Source: Pisciglobus halotolerans (GTDB lineage: Bacteria > Bacillota > Bacilli > Lactobacillales > Carnobacteriaceae). Taken from it: DNA of 64,000 nt. The number at the start of each line of letters is the position of its first letter. Position 1 is the stretch's first letter. The stretch covers positions 104,819 through 168,818 of the forward strand of contig NZ_FOQE01000001.1 of assembly GCF_900113675.1 (NCBI RefSeq), read 5' to 3'. The translations under genes were made by a program, and so were the position numbers. The notes under the pieces are model-generated. The model ran no database searches and was not told the origin of the DNA. It was given only the letters and a program-made list of their open reading frames with translations. This document shows positions 1 through 7,758 of the stretch, in pieces.

Positions 1-339
1 TCCGTCTTTCGTTGCCACTTCCACTACATGATTGGATTTAAAAGAACCGATTCCTGTATAAACATCCACATATTCGTTATTTTGCATACCGTTGTAATTG
101 TTTTCTCGGTTATGTGCTACTACTTGGTCGCGCCGTTCTTTCACTTTTTCATAAGGATGCCCTTCTTTGGCATCATGATCCATCAACTTAGTTGGAATAC
201 ATCCAATATTGACACACGAACCGCCGTACATCTGATCGTTTTTCTCGATCATTGCGACTTTCCATTTCTTTTTGGCTAAGTCTCTTGCTATCTTATGCGC
301 CCCTTGTCCAAACCCGATCGTGATTGCATCGTATTTCAT
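1..339 (-). CDS. RclA/MerA-like pyridine nucleotide-disulfide oxidoreductase (N-terminal part)
   Basis: Only the first 113 codons are in the window; the gene runs off the left edge. It starts at an ATG behind a GGAGGAAAAACC ribosome site. The product begins MKYDAITIGFGQGAHKIA, an FAD-binding Rossmann start, and carries the redox-active cysteine motif GGSCVNIGCIPTK about 45 residues in. That motif defines class I flavoprotein disulfide reductases such as mercuric reductase, RclA and dihydrolipoamide dehydrogenase. The short N-terminus without an HMA domain and the IGCIPTK form fit RclA-like proteins, known for reactive-chlorine and copper stress, better than dihydrolipoamide dehydrogenase. Its place next to an FNR-like regulator and metal-transport genes fits a redox or metal role. 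Family is clear; substrate is inferred. Confidence 0.85.
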   Translation of the reverse strand, partial: MKYDAITIGFGQGAHKIARDLAKKKWKVAMIEKNDQMYGGSCVNIGCIPTKLMDHDAKEGHPYEKVKERRDQVVAHNRENNYNGMQNNEYVDVYTGIGSFKSNHVVEVATKDG

Positions 340-576
340 GGTTTTTCCTCCATTCCTTTCTAAACATTTATTGAAGCCTCTTGCTTTAGTTTAACACCCT
401 TAGAAAGAAAGGAGTAACGATTGCTTTCGGGCATGTCGTAAGGGTTCTCTTCATGCAACAAAACAGAAGAAGCGAAAAACATTGCTTGGTTGGATAGGCG
501 ATGGGGATTCATTTGAACGTTGCAAAAAAAGCCAAGACGATTTGTCTCAGCTTCTGAAAAATGCCGTTATTTGTTT

Positions 577-1299
577 TTAAACGAGCAGCAGGCCGTCTAA
601 GTCTAGTACCTCTATCTTTTTCTTCGGTTTTTGACGAATCAATCCTTTGTCTTCGAGATCTCCTAGTTTGCGGCTGATCGTTTCAGGGGTCGTTCCCAAA
701 TAAGACGCCAAATCTTTTTTAGACATCGGTAAGGTGAAGGAACGCCCGCTCGCTTCAGCGTCTAGACATTCGGCTAAGAAAGAAGCGATTCGAGTTTCAA
801 CGGATTCTGTTGAGAAGCGTGTCGCTTGCTTTTCTGTTTCATCAATACGGCTAGATAATTCTTGTAGGATCTTCAATGAAATAGTTGGGTATTTGACTAA
901 AAAAGATTGCAAATCTTCACGACGGATCCGGCAAACTTTTGTCGCGACCATAGCTTCCGCATAGGATTCATGGGTCGTTTCATTGAACAACGCCATTTCA
1001 CCGGTGAAGTCGCCGGGGTTTAAAATGCGGACCAGCTGTTCTTTCCCAGATTCTGCTAATCGGTAGATACGGATCTTTCCTTGATTGACGATATACAAAG
1101 CATTAGACTCTTCTCCAGCATGATAGATCATTTCGCCTTTTTTAAAAGAAGTGGATTGCGTCGTTACCATGATCTCATCCAACTGCTCATCACTGAGATG
1201 GTTAAAGATCGGTACGAGTGAAACACAAGCTTTATGCGTATGAGCCCTTGCATGATCCTGTCGTTCACAGTGATGTGAATGTTTTTCTTCTATTGTCAT
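577..1299 (-). CDS. FNR-like Crp/Fnr family transcription regulator
   Basis: A 240-residue protein with a cyclic-nucleotide-type beta barrel (about residues 35-140) and a C-terminal winged helix with the Crp signature KDLASYLGTTPETISRKL. The N-terminus is rich in His and Cys, with C11 and C25; C123 sits where E. coli FNR has its essential C122. This suggests a thiol or Fe-S redox sensor like the FLP/FlpA proteins of lactic acid bacteria rather than a cAMP binder. It lies 190 bp downstream, in transcription order, of the CPG-motif metal ATPase, and both nearby HMA promoters carry TTGAN6TCAA-type palindromes that it could bind. Regulator family is certain; ligand and targets are inferred. Confidence 0.88.
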   Translation of the reverse strand: MTIEEKHSHHCERQDHARAHTHKACVSLVPIFNHLSDEQLDEIMVTTQSTSFKKGEMIYHAGEESNALYIVNQGKIRIYRLAESGKEQLVRILNPGDFTGEMALFNETTHESYAEAMVATKVCRIRREDLQSFLVKYPTISLKILQELSSRIDETEKQATRFSTESVETRIASFLAECLDAEASGRSFTLPMSKKDLASYLGTTPETISRKLGDLEDKGLIRQKPKKKIEVLDLDGLLLV

Positions 1300-1447
1300 T
1301 TTTTCTGCCTCTCTTTATTAGATGATAGAAATGCTCGGTTCGTCTTTTTCGCTTTTAGGCTATCACGTCTCCATGTAGCTTGCAACAGTCAAGCTGTTTT
1401 ATTCAAGCATTTAAACGACCAATGAAGTGGAAAAAGCTTCATTCAAA

Positions 1448-1478
1448 GGAGAGAAAGTACCTCTTTCTCTCCCGTTAA
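1448..1478 (-). terminator. Hairpin after the metal ATPase
   Basis: Ten-base stem GGAGAGAAAG / CTTTCTCTCC around a 5-nt loop, 12-40 bp past the ATPase stop. The following T run on the minus strand is short, so termination strength is uncertain. Confidence 0.5.
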
Positions 1479-1489
1479 GGTTGATTTGA

Positions 1490-3400
1490 TTATTGTGCTT
1501 CTACTGTATGCTGCGTTGGTTGCTGAATGCTTTGCATTTTCTTACGATTGAAGCCGATCAAGCGCATCGCATTCAGGATCACGACTAGAACGCTCGCTTC
1601 ATGAATAAACATTCCGGCTGCTAAGTGTACATTTCCCATCAGAACGCCTATTAAAAGGACGAATACAACACCTACTGCGATCAAAATATTTTGTTTCATG
1701 TTGCGCGTGGTCGCTTTTGACAATGAGTACGCATGAGAGAATTGCATCAGTTTATCAGCCATCAACACCACATCAGCTGTTTCCATCGATACATCTGTTC
1801 CGCCTTCGCCCATTGCCAACCCGATATCTGCGGTAGCGATAGCTGGTGCATCATTGATCCCATCTCCAGCCATAGCGACTTGATGTCCATCGGCTTTCAA
1901 TTGTTGGACAAATGCCACTTTGTTTTCTGGCAGCAGTTCAGCATGAAATTCATCTAGTCCTAATTCAGTTGCGACTGCTTCAGCAGTATGCCGGTTATCA
2001 CCTGTCAGCATCACGATTTTCTTGATTCCATTTGCTCTCATTTGGCTCAAAGCTTGTTTGGCATCATCGCGGATCTGATCAGCAATGGAGATCAATCCAG
2101 CCAGTTCTCCATTAAGGCTGACAAAGATTGCTGAATTTCCGGCTTTCTCACGACTGACAGCATAATGTTCAGCTTCTTGTGGAATCGCGATTTGTTGTGC
2201 TTCCATCAATTTACGGTTGCCAGCTGCGATGCTTTGTCCGTTTACAGTAGCGATCAACCCGTTTCCTTTAATCACTTCGCTGTCTTCGATCGTTGCAGCG
2301 GATAGATCCATTCCGCGCTGTGTGGCTTCTTTTACGATCGTTTGGCCTAAATGGTGTTCTGAGATCGTTTCAGCTGTAGCGACCAATTGTAACAATTTAT
2401 CACGATTGGCATTATTGAAGGTGTGGATATCCGTAACTTCCGGTTGCCCCTTCGTCAATGTACCGGTTTTATCAAAAACCAACGTATCGACTTTTGAAAA
2501 CTTATCCATGATTTCGCCGCCTTTGATCAAGACACCATGTTTTGCGCCATTTCCAATCCCCGCTACGTTTGAAACGGGTGCGCCGATCACTAAAGCTCCT
2601 GGACAAGCGATCACAAGGAACGTGATAGCCAAATGCAAATCGCGTGTCACGAGAAGGACCAAGAGAGACAATACCACTACGGAAGGGGTATAGATGTTGG
2701 CAAATTTATCCAAAAATTTTTCAGCTTTTGACTTAGATTCTTGAGCTTCTTCTACTAATTCGATAATTTTGGCAAAAGTTGTGTCATCTCCGACTTTTTC
2801 GGCAATGATCTCGATATAGCCATTGTCTACGATTGTCCCGCTGAAAACTTTATCCTTTACTGCTTTTGCAGCTGGTACAGATTCCCCTGTGATCGCGGCT
2901 TCATTGATCGAAGCTTTTCCAGAAACCACTTCTCCATCTACCGGAACTTTACCGCCAGGTCGGATCACGACCCGATCGCCTTCTTCCACGTCCTCGACAG
3001 GAATGACTTCAGTTTGACCATTAGCTCTCATGACAGTTGCTTCTTGCGGTGCCATATCGACCAGCTCTTTTAAAGAAGAACGTGTTTTTTCTAAGGTTTT
3101 CATTTCCAGATAGTCTCCAAATAAGAACAAGAAAGTAACAACAGCTGATTCTGTATATTCACCAATGAAGAGCGCGCCGATCACCGCAATACTGACCAAT
3201 AGATCGATACTGAATGCCTTCATGCGCAACGCTTGAAAGGCTTTGATGAAGATCGGCACACTAGCAATGGCAGTGGCGATGATCAGCATCAAATCTTTAA
3301 AAGATTCGTTTCCTACTATCCCTGCAAGAAAACCGATCGCGATCAAGGCACCGGATAGAATAGTAATGTGCTGCTTATGTTGATTAACTGTTTTGATCAT
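1490..3400 (-). CDS. Heavy-metal P1B-type ATPase with CPG transmembrane motif
   Basis: A metal-translocating P-type ATPase of about 636 residues. It shows the phosphorylation motif FDKTGTLT, the GDGINDAPA hinge and an HEASVLVVILNA segment in the last helices. The ion-binding helix reads ACPGALVIGAP, giving Cys-Pro-Gly (C266-G268) instead of the usual CPC, CPH or SPC. There is no N-terminal metal-binding domain; that function seems to be supplied by the separate HMA protein whose gene overlaps the start. The start used is the ATG at 3400 behind GGAGGAG; the reading frame is open further upstream but that part overlaps the HMA gene. Substrate is not predictable: Cd/Zn-type backbone, atypical site. 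Confidence 0.88.
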   Translation of the reverse strand: MIKTVNQHKQHITILSGALIAIGFLAGIVGNESFKDLMLIIATAIASVPIFIKAFQALRMKAFSIDLLVSIAVIGALFIGEYTESAVVTFLFLFGDYLEMKTLEKTRSSLKELVDMAPQEATVMRANGQTEVIPVEDVEEGDRVVIRPGGKVPVDGEVVSGKASINEAAITGESVPAAKAVKDKVFSGTIVDNGYIEIIAEKVGDDTTFAKIIELVEEAQESKSKAEKFLDKFANIYTPSVVVLSLLVLLVTRDLHLAITFLVIACPGALVIGAPVSNVAGIGNGAKHGVLIKGGEIMDKFSKVDTLVFDKTGTLTKGQPEVTDIHTFNNANRDKLLQLVATAETISEHHLGQTIVKEATQRGMDLSAATIEDSEVIKGNGLIATVNGQSIAAGNRKLMEAQQIAIPQEAEHYAVSREKAGNSAIFVSLNGELAGLISIADQIRDDAKQALSQMRANGIKKIVMLTGDNRHTAEAVATELGLDEFHAELLPENKVAFVQQLKADGHQVAMAGDGINDAPAIATADIGLAMGEGGTDVSMETADVVLMADKLMQFSHAYSLSKATTRNMKQNILIAVGVVFVLLIGVLMGNVHLAAGMFIHEASVLVVILNAMRLIGFNRKKMQSIQQPTQHTVEAQ

Positions 3401-3638
3401 TTTTTTCTCCTCCTTCTGTTGAAACAACGATGTTTTGTACTGGATAGCCGATATTGCCAAGTTTTTCTCCAATTTGTTCTGCTTTAATGTCCGTCTCGTA
3501 AAAAACCGTACGAACCTTTCCCAAATGGGCAAAAACTTTGATAGATTGGATACCGTTTAGTTGATTCATGTGCTGTTCAATTTGACTTGCACAACCGGCA
3601 CATGTTAATGACTCAATTTGAAATAATGCTTTGCTCAT
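3384..3638 (-). CDS. HMA-domain metallochaperone overlapping the ATPase gene
   Basis: An 84-residue single-domain heavy-metal-associated protein with the binding loop LTCAGCASQIE and the usual beta-alpha-beta-beta-alpha-beta pattern. Its last codons overlap the start of the CPG-motif ATPase by 17 bp, so the two are translated together. It probably acts as the detached N-terminal metal-binding domain or chaperone of that pump. A promoter with an FNR-type palindrome lies about 70 bp upstream. It is a paralogue of the HMA protein starting at 4567. The metal is unknown; copper, zinc or cadmium are all possible. Confidence 0.87.
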   Translation of the reverse strand: MSKALFQIESLTCAGCASQIEQHMNQLNGIQSIKVFAHLGKVRTVFYETDIKAEQIGEKLGNIGYPVQNIVVSTEGGEKNDQNS

Positions 3639-3671
3639 CTTTCTTTCTCCTCTCTCCTGCTTTCTGACCTT

Positions 3672-3716
3672 ATCTTATCCTGAACACGCACAACTTAAAT
3701 TGATGCCCGTCAATTT
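3672..3716 (-). promoter_or_regulatory. FNR-type box and promoter of the HMA-ATPase operon
   Basis: The palindrome AAATTGATGCCCGTCAATTT (3697-3716) contains TTGATGCCCGTCAA at 3700-3713, close to the FNR consensus TTGATN4ATCAA. A -10-like TAAGAT (minus strand, 3677-3672) predicts a start near 3665, which puts the palindrome centre near -41.5, the position of class II FNR activation. Binding by the neighbouring FNR-like regulator is inference. Confidence 0.55.
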
Positions 3717-4000
3717 CTTGAAAACTTTTTGCTTCCTTTGTCACGATACTTTTGTTTGTAGGTCATGATCGGTTCAATTGTAATGCACTGAATCCTCATC
3801 ATTGTTGTTATGGATAAGCGGCAGATTGTCCACACTTCACTCAATCGCGCTTGTCTTACAGTTAAGAAAGCTTTAGTGTAAGGATTTCTGTTAGCTTAGA
3901 GCTGTTTCAGCAAACACCATCTATGCTATTCAGTAGAAAATAGCTTGATCTCGATTCTATTGTCACCCAATGTCCGATCAACACAAATTTTGGCGATAAA

Positions 4001-4032
4001 AAAGATCCCGACTAGCACTAGCCGAGATCTTT
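4001..4032 (-). terminator. Intrinsic terminator of the second HMA transcript
   Basis: Imperfect 14-bp stem (AAAGATCCCGACTA / TAGCCGAGATCTTT) followed by a six-T run on the minus strand. It now lies beyond the MITE, so the element inserted between the HMA gene and its terminator. Confidence 0.65.
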
Positions 4033-4039
4033 GTTCTTT

Positions 4040-4320
4040 GGTTCTACAATATTTAACGTTGGTCTGTAAAAAATCAATTTTTTAATGCTAAGCTCGTTAG
4101 AATCCTATTTCTAGAAATTTCAGGAGGCGCATAGGGCTACTGATAGCCATGAAAAAAGATGCAATGTGAATCACTTAGTGGTAGGCTTTAGCCGTTACAC
4201 TAAGTTTGAAGCTTGCAAACATTGAGACGCGATTTTCGGCTCAATATATTTTCATGGCTTTCCATCAGTAGTCCATCGACCGGAGGAAATTTCTTTACCA
4301 ACGTTAAAAGAGGAAGAACC
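4040..4320. mobile_element. 281-bp MITE with 8-bp target-site duplication
   Basis: The element is bounded by imperfect inverted ends. The left begins GGTTCTACAATATTTAACGT; the right, read inward on the other strand, begins GGTTCTTCCTCTTTTAACGT; 19 of the first 24 positions match. It is flanked by a perfect direct repeat TGTTCTTT at 4032-4039 and 4321-4328. Inside are further imperfect inverted segments, for example TTTTCATGGCT near both ends. There is no ORF of transposase size, so it is a non-autonomous element. The GGTTCT ends and 8-bp duplication resemble the ISL3 family; that assignment is inference. Confidence 0.75.
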
Positions 4321-4345
4321 TGTTCTTTGTCTATACAGCTACCGA

Positions 4346-4567
4346 TTAAGAAACTTTTGAGGACAATACAGGATAACCTAAGTTCGTGAGGATCTTGCTC
4401 AATTCTTCTGCTTGGATGCTGCTTTCATCAAATTGTGTTTTGACTTTGCCTGAGTTAAATAAAACTTTGACGGACTCTACACCGTTTGTTTTGTTTAAGG
4501 TCGTTTCGATCTTTTTGATACATGATGGACAAGTTAATGGTTCTAATTGAAAAACTGCTTTACTCAT
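4346..4567 (-). CDS. HMA-domain metallochaperone, second copy
   Basis: A 73-residue HMA protein with the metal loop LTCPSCIKKIE. The ATG at 4567 behind GGAGGAATTCAAC is chosen; a longer in-frame extension upstream has no ribosome site and would cover the promoter. It is a paralogue of the HMA gene at 3638 (shared MSKA.FQ.E.LTC opening and VESVKV segment) but has no ATPase next to it. Its promoter has the same FNR-box arrangement, so both copies are probably co-regulated. Likely a cytosolic metal chaperone or sponge. Confidence 0.82.
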   Translation of the reverse strand: MSKAVFQLEPLTCPSCIKKIETTLNKTNGVESVKVLFNSGKVKTQFDESSIQAEELSKILTNLGYPVLSSKVS

Positions 4568-4597
4568 GTTGAATTCCTCCTCTTTGTAATTGACTAC

Positions 4598-4644
4598 AGT
4601 ATAAGCTGATCTAGGCGAATAAAACTTGACGGCCATCAAGTTTT
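4598..4644 (-). promoter_or_regulatory. FNR-type box and promoter of the second HMA gene
   Basis: A palindrome with arms AAAACTTGA and TCAAGTTTT (4621-4644) contains TTGACGGCCATCAA (4626-4639), one base from the FNR consensus. A clear -10, TATACT on the minus strand (4603-4598), predicts a start near 4591, placing the palindrome centre at about -41.5. The same geometry occurs at the other HMA promoter. Confidence 0.65.
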
Positions 4645-4705
4645 ACTGATTTAGACAAAAAAGTAGGCAAAAAAAAAGAAACCGGCGATTGGCTCAGTTC
4701 CTTGG

Positions 4706-5224
4706 TCATGATATAACTGTTATTTTACTGCTCTGCAGACGGCTGGCTTTTTTGCGCAGCCTTTCTAGCCGAGGGCGGTTAAAGCGTTGGATCAAAATAA
4801 AAGGCACATTAACCAGCAATGCATAAACGATCATCATCCAGCCGGCCCAAAGAGGATTCCATATAAAGAACAGCAAAGCTGGCGGAATCAAAAGCCAGTG
4901 CGTCAGCTCCGCTCTTTGTGTTTCGATGATAAACTTTGATAACCCTTGATGATCAACGCTTAAGAGGTGTCTCTTATCAAAGCCCTTCTTAATGATCTGC
5001 GTTCCATCTGGCAATTTATTTTTCCAGGAACGCACTCGAAATAGGCGCTGCCATAAAAAGCCGTCTTGTTCCCATCTCTTAGTCTGAAACCATTCAGCAT
5101 GACGCTCAAAAAAATCGTCTGGTAATAAGCGGGCTATCCAAGAGATGAACAGATGAAAAAAATACCAGGCTGCTATATCCAAGATGACGATCCCAATAGA
5201 TGGCAATTGGATCAACGGCATCAT
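4706..5224 (-). CDS. crtO: Glycosyl-4,4'-diaponeurosporenoate acyltransferase
   Basis: A 172-residue membrane protein matching staphylococcal CrtO (about 165 aa), which adds the fatty acyl tail in the last step of staphyloxanthin synthesis. Visible are an N-terminal membrane helix, the family block W-x-K-x-x-LPDG followed by KKGFDKRHL, and a pair of membrane helices near residues 110-145. It is the last gene of the carotenoid run, 12 bp after crtQ, with an AAGGAGG ribosome site. Presence of crtO predicts an acylated glycosyl carotenoid rather than free diaponeurosporene. Identification rests on family pattern and gene context together. Confidence 0.85.
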   Translation of the reverse strand: MMPLIQLPSIGIVILDIAAWYFFHLFISWIARLLPDDFFERHAEWFQTKRWEQDGFLWQRLFRVRSWKNKLPDGTQIIKKGFDKRHLLSVDHQGLSKFIIETQRAELTHWLLIPPALLFFIWNPLWAGWMMIVYALLVNVPFILIQRFNRPRLERLRKKASRLQSSKITVIS

Positions 5225-5236
5225 GCTCCCTCCTTA

Positions 5237-6346
5237 TCAAAGCTTGATGTTACGACCTTTCCATGTAACCGTGCGAAAAAAGTGCGTTTTAAAAAATGAC
5301 CAACTAAATAATAAGATGAAAAATACAAATAGAAAAGGATAGATGAGCAGCGCCCATAAAGAAAAAGAGCCTACTCGCTTAGCAAATAAATAGCATTGCA
5401 AGAAATAAAGAACATACATCACTGCTGCACCAATCAGCCATTGAACAGATCCGACAAATAATGCAGCTGCCAAAAAGCCGCCTGATATGGTGCCGCCGCT
5501 GATCCAACAAATGATGCAAAACAATACGAGTGGATGAGTGGAACGAGAAGCTATTGCAAAGTTTTTTGTCCAGCCTTCTACCAGCTGTCGCATACCTTCT
5601 GGGTACATACAAAAATGCACCGCTCCTTTGCCCGCATATAAAACGATCGGCAGTCCTTTTTTTTGAAAGCTGTTCCCCAATACAAAGTCTTCCATGATAT
5701 CTTCTTGCGCCTTTTCATGACCGCCGACCATCATATACTCTGCTTTGCTGCAGAATAAACAGGGTCCAAAAGCGCCAGCTGGTTTAAAGTATGATTTAAA
5801 TAAAGTAAAAGCATTCATACCGGCTAAAACAAGAATGTTAAATACCGCTGAAAATTGTTCATATGCAGCAGCTACTTGATGATACGGCTGAACAGATAAA
5901 ATCCCTGTTTGACCTTGTTTTTGGTAAGCATGGACTAAGTGTTCTAAACTATCTGCACGTTCTAAATACGTATCTGCATCTAAAAATAATAGCACCTCGC
6001 CTGTGGCTGCCTTAGCGCCTCTCCAACAACCTGCTGCTTTGCCGACTGCCCTTTCATCCATTGGTTTTACAACAACCATAGCGTTAAATTGCCTAGCTAT
6101 CGCAACAGTCGCATCTTCAGAATCATCATCTGAAACAATGATTTCTTTCGGCTGCAAACGCTGCTGTTTTAATGATGATAGCAGCCGAGGCAGATTATAC
6201 TCTTCATTTCGAGTAGGAATCACAACTGAAATAGTACATTCTGTTCTTTTTTGCACAACTTTTCGCGGCAAAAACGGAACGCGCCAAAAAGCTAACCATC
6301 CTAGTGACCACGCCAATAATATAACAGCCAAACTTCCAATAAGCAT
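5237..6346 (-). CDS. crtQ: 4,4'-diaponeurosporenoate glycosyltransferase
   Basis: A family 2 glycosyltransferase of 369 residues, close to CrtQ (375 aa). An N-terminal membrane helix precedes the catalytic domain with SVVIPTRNEE, DDDSEDAT, the metal-binding LFLDADT and a QEDIMEDF acceptor motif; two or three membrane helices follow. It glycosylates the C30 carotenoid acid on the inner membrane face. The ATG at 6346 is preferred because it follows TAGGAGG; a longer in-frame start overlaps aldH without a good site. It is 11 bp downstream of aldH in the same operon. Confidence 0.87.
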   Translation of the reverse strand: MLIGSLAVILLAWSLGWLAFWRVPFLPRKVVQKRTECTISVVIPTRNEEYNLPRLLSSLKQQRLQPKEIIVSDDDSEDATVAIARQFNAMVVVKPMDERAVGKAAGCWRGAKAATGEVLLFLDADTYLERADSLEHLVHAYQKQGQTGILSVQPYHQVAAAYEQFSAVFNILVLAGMNAFTLFKSYFKPAGAFGPCLFCSKAEYMMVGGHEKAQEDIMEDFVLGNSFQKKGLPIVLYAGKGAVHFCMYPEGMRQLVEGWTKNFAIASRSTHPLVLFCIICWISGGTISGGFLAAALFVGSVQWLIGAAVMYVLYFLQCYLFAKRVGSFSLWALLIYPFLFVFFILLFSWSFFKTHFFRTVTWKGRNIKL

Positions 6347-6357
6347 GCGTTTTCCTC

Positions 6358-7758
6358 CTAAAAAAGGCGGCGCCGCCATTTTTTCAACCACTTTAATTGT
6401 TCCATTCGATATGGCGGATACTGTTGCGGTAATGCAAATAAAGATCGTTGTGCATAAACAACTCTTTGGCAGCTAAAGGTCTTAAAGCTTGATTGACCAT
6501 GGTACCGGCCAAAGCCACTCTCTTGCAATCCTCCAAAAGGAATCTCAGGATTGGCTGCAAAACGGATCGCTTGGTTTAAGCTGAACGCTCCGCTGCTTAG
6601 CTGCTGCTCTAAAAGATGGACTACTTTTGAATCTTGGCTAAACACATAGGTCACCAAAGGAACAGGCTTTTGCTGCAAGTCTTGTACCAAGGATGTCAGC
6701 GAATGATAAGGAATCACCGGTAAGATCGGTCCAAAAATTTCTTCTTCTCCTACAGCACTATCTTTTTGGATGTCTGTTAAAATGGTCGGTGCTAAATAAA
6801 GCTTTTCTTCATTAAAAGCCCCTCCATGATAAACATTTCCTTCTGTTAAATAGTCTACTACAGTATTTAAATGTTTTTTGTGGATCATCCTGCCATAATC
6901 CCAACTGTTTTGAGGATCTGGGCCATAAAAATCAAGCAGCTGCTGTTTTAGTTGGGCCAAAAATTGTGGATAGATCGATTCGTGGACATAAACGGTATCT
7001 GGCGCTACGCAAGTTTGCCCAGCGTTTAAAAACTTTCCCCAAGCAATTTGTCGAACGGTTTCTTTTGAAAGACCAGATGCATCCACAATACAAGGATTTT
7101 TCCCGCCTAATTCCAATGCGACAGGGATCAAATGCTCAGCAGCAGTTCGATAAACTTTCTTGCCGATTTTTTTGCTGCCGGTAAAAAAGATAAAATCCCA
7201 TTTCAGCGTCAAAAGCGCTGCTGCCGTCTCGCTTTCTCCTTCTATGACCGTTATCACTTTAGGATCAAAGTAGCGTGCCAATAATTTTGCTAATACATGA
7301 CTGACGGCTGAGGCTTGTTCTGAAGGCTTGAGAAAGCAGCTGTTTCCAGCAGCCAAAGCCCCTACTAGCGGCAATAAGGCTAGCTGGACCGGGTAGTTCC
7401 AAGGTGAAAGAATCAACACCGCACCATATGGCTCCCAAGAAACTCTTGTCTTCGCTGATCCGCTTAAACTGAAATGTTTAGTACGCTGCGGTTTCATCCA
7501 CTTTTTCAGTCGACGTTTGGCATAATCGATTTCATTCAAAACAACGGCTATTTCTGAAGTATAACTATCCACAGCTGATTTTCCTAAGTCCTGCTCAAGA
7601 GCCGTCATCCACTCTTCCTCATGTTCTATCAACAACTTTTTCAAGCCTTCAAGATGAGCAAGACGTTCAGGATAGGTGCCGCCTTTTGTTTGCAAAACTC
7701 GCTCTTTTTGCCGTTCTAACGTCTCCTGCCACTCTTTCTTTTGAGCTGGATCAATCAT
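6358..7758 (-). CDS. aldH: 4,4'-diaponeurosporen-aldehyde dehydrogenase
   Basis: A 466-residue aldehyde dehydrogenase with SPWNYP, FTGSKKIGK, the glutamate region ALELGGKNP and the catalytic-cysteine segment NAGQTCVAPD. A hydrophobic C-terminal segment ending in a basic cluster is typical of membrane-associated class 3 ALDHs. Its start overlaps the crtP stop by 8 bp. In Staphylococcus aureus the enzyme that oxidises diaponeurosporenal to the acid is encoded away from the crt cluster; here a matching gene sits between crtP and crtQ, exactly where the pathway needs it. Family is certain; carotenoid role comes from position. Confidence 0.85.
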   Translation of the reverse strand: MIDPAQKKEWQETLERQKERVLQTKGGTYPERLAHLEGLKKLLIEHEEEWMTALEQDLGKSAVDSYTSEIAVVLNEIDYAKRRLKKWMKPQRTKHFSLSGSAKTRVSWEPYGAVLILSPWNYPVQLALLPLVGALAAGNSCFLKPSEQASAVSHVLAKLLARYFDPKVITVIEGESETAAALLTLKWDFIFFTGSKKIGKKVYRTAAEHLIPVALELGGKNPCIVDASGLSKETVRQIAWGKFLNAGQTCVAPDTVYVHESIYPQFLAQLKQQLLDFYGPDPQNSWDYGRMIHKKHLNTVVDYLTEGNVYHGGAFNEEKLYLAPTILTDIQKDSAVGEEEIFGPILPVIPYHSLTSLVQDLQQKPVPLVTYVFSQDSKVVHLLEQQLSSGAFSLNQAIRFAANPEIPFGGLQESGFGRYHGQSSFKTFSCQRVVYAQRSLFALPQQYPPYRMEQLKWLKKWRRRLF

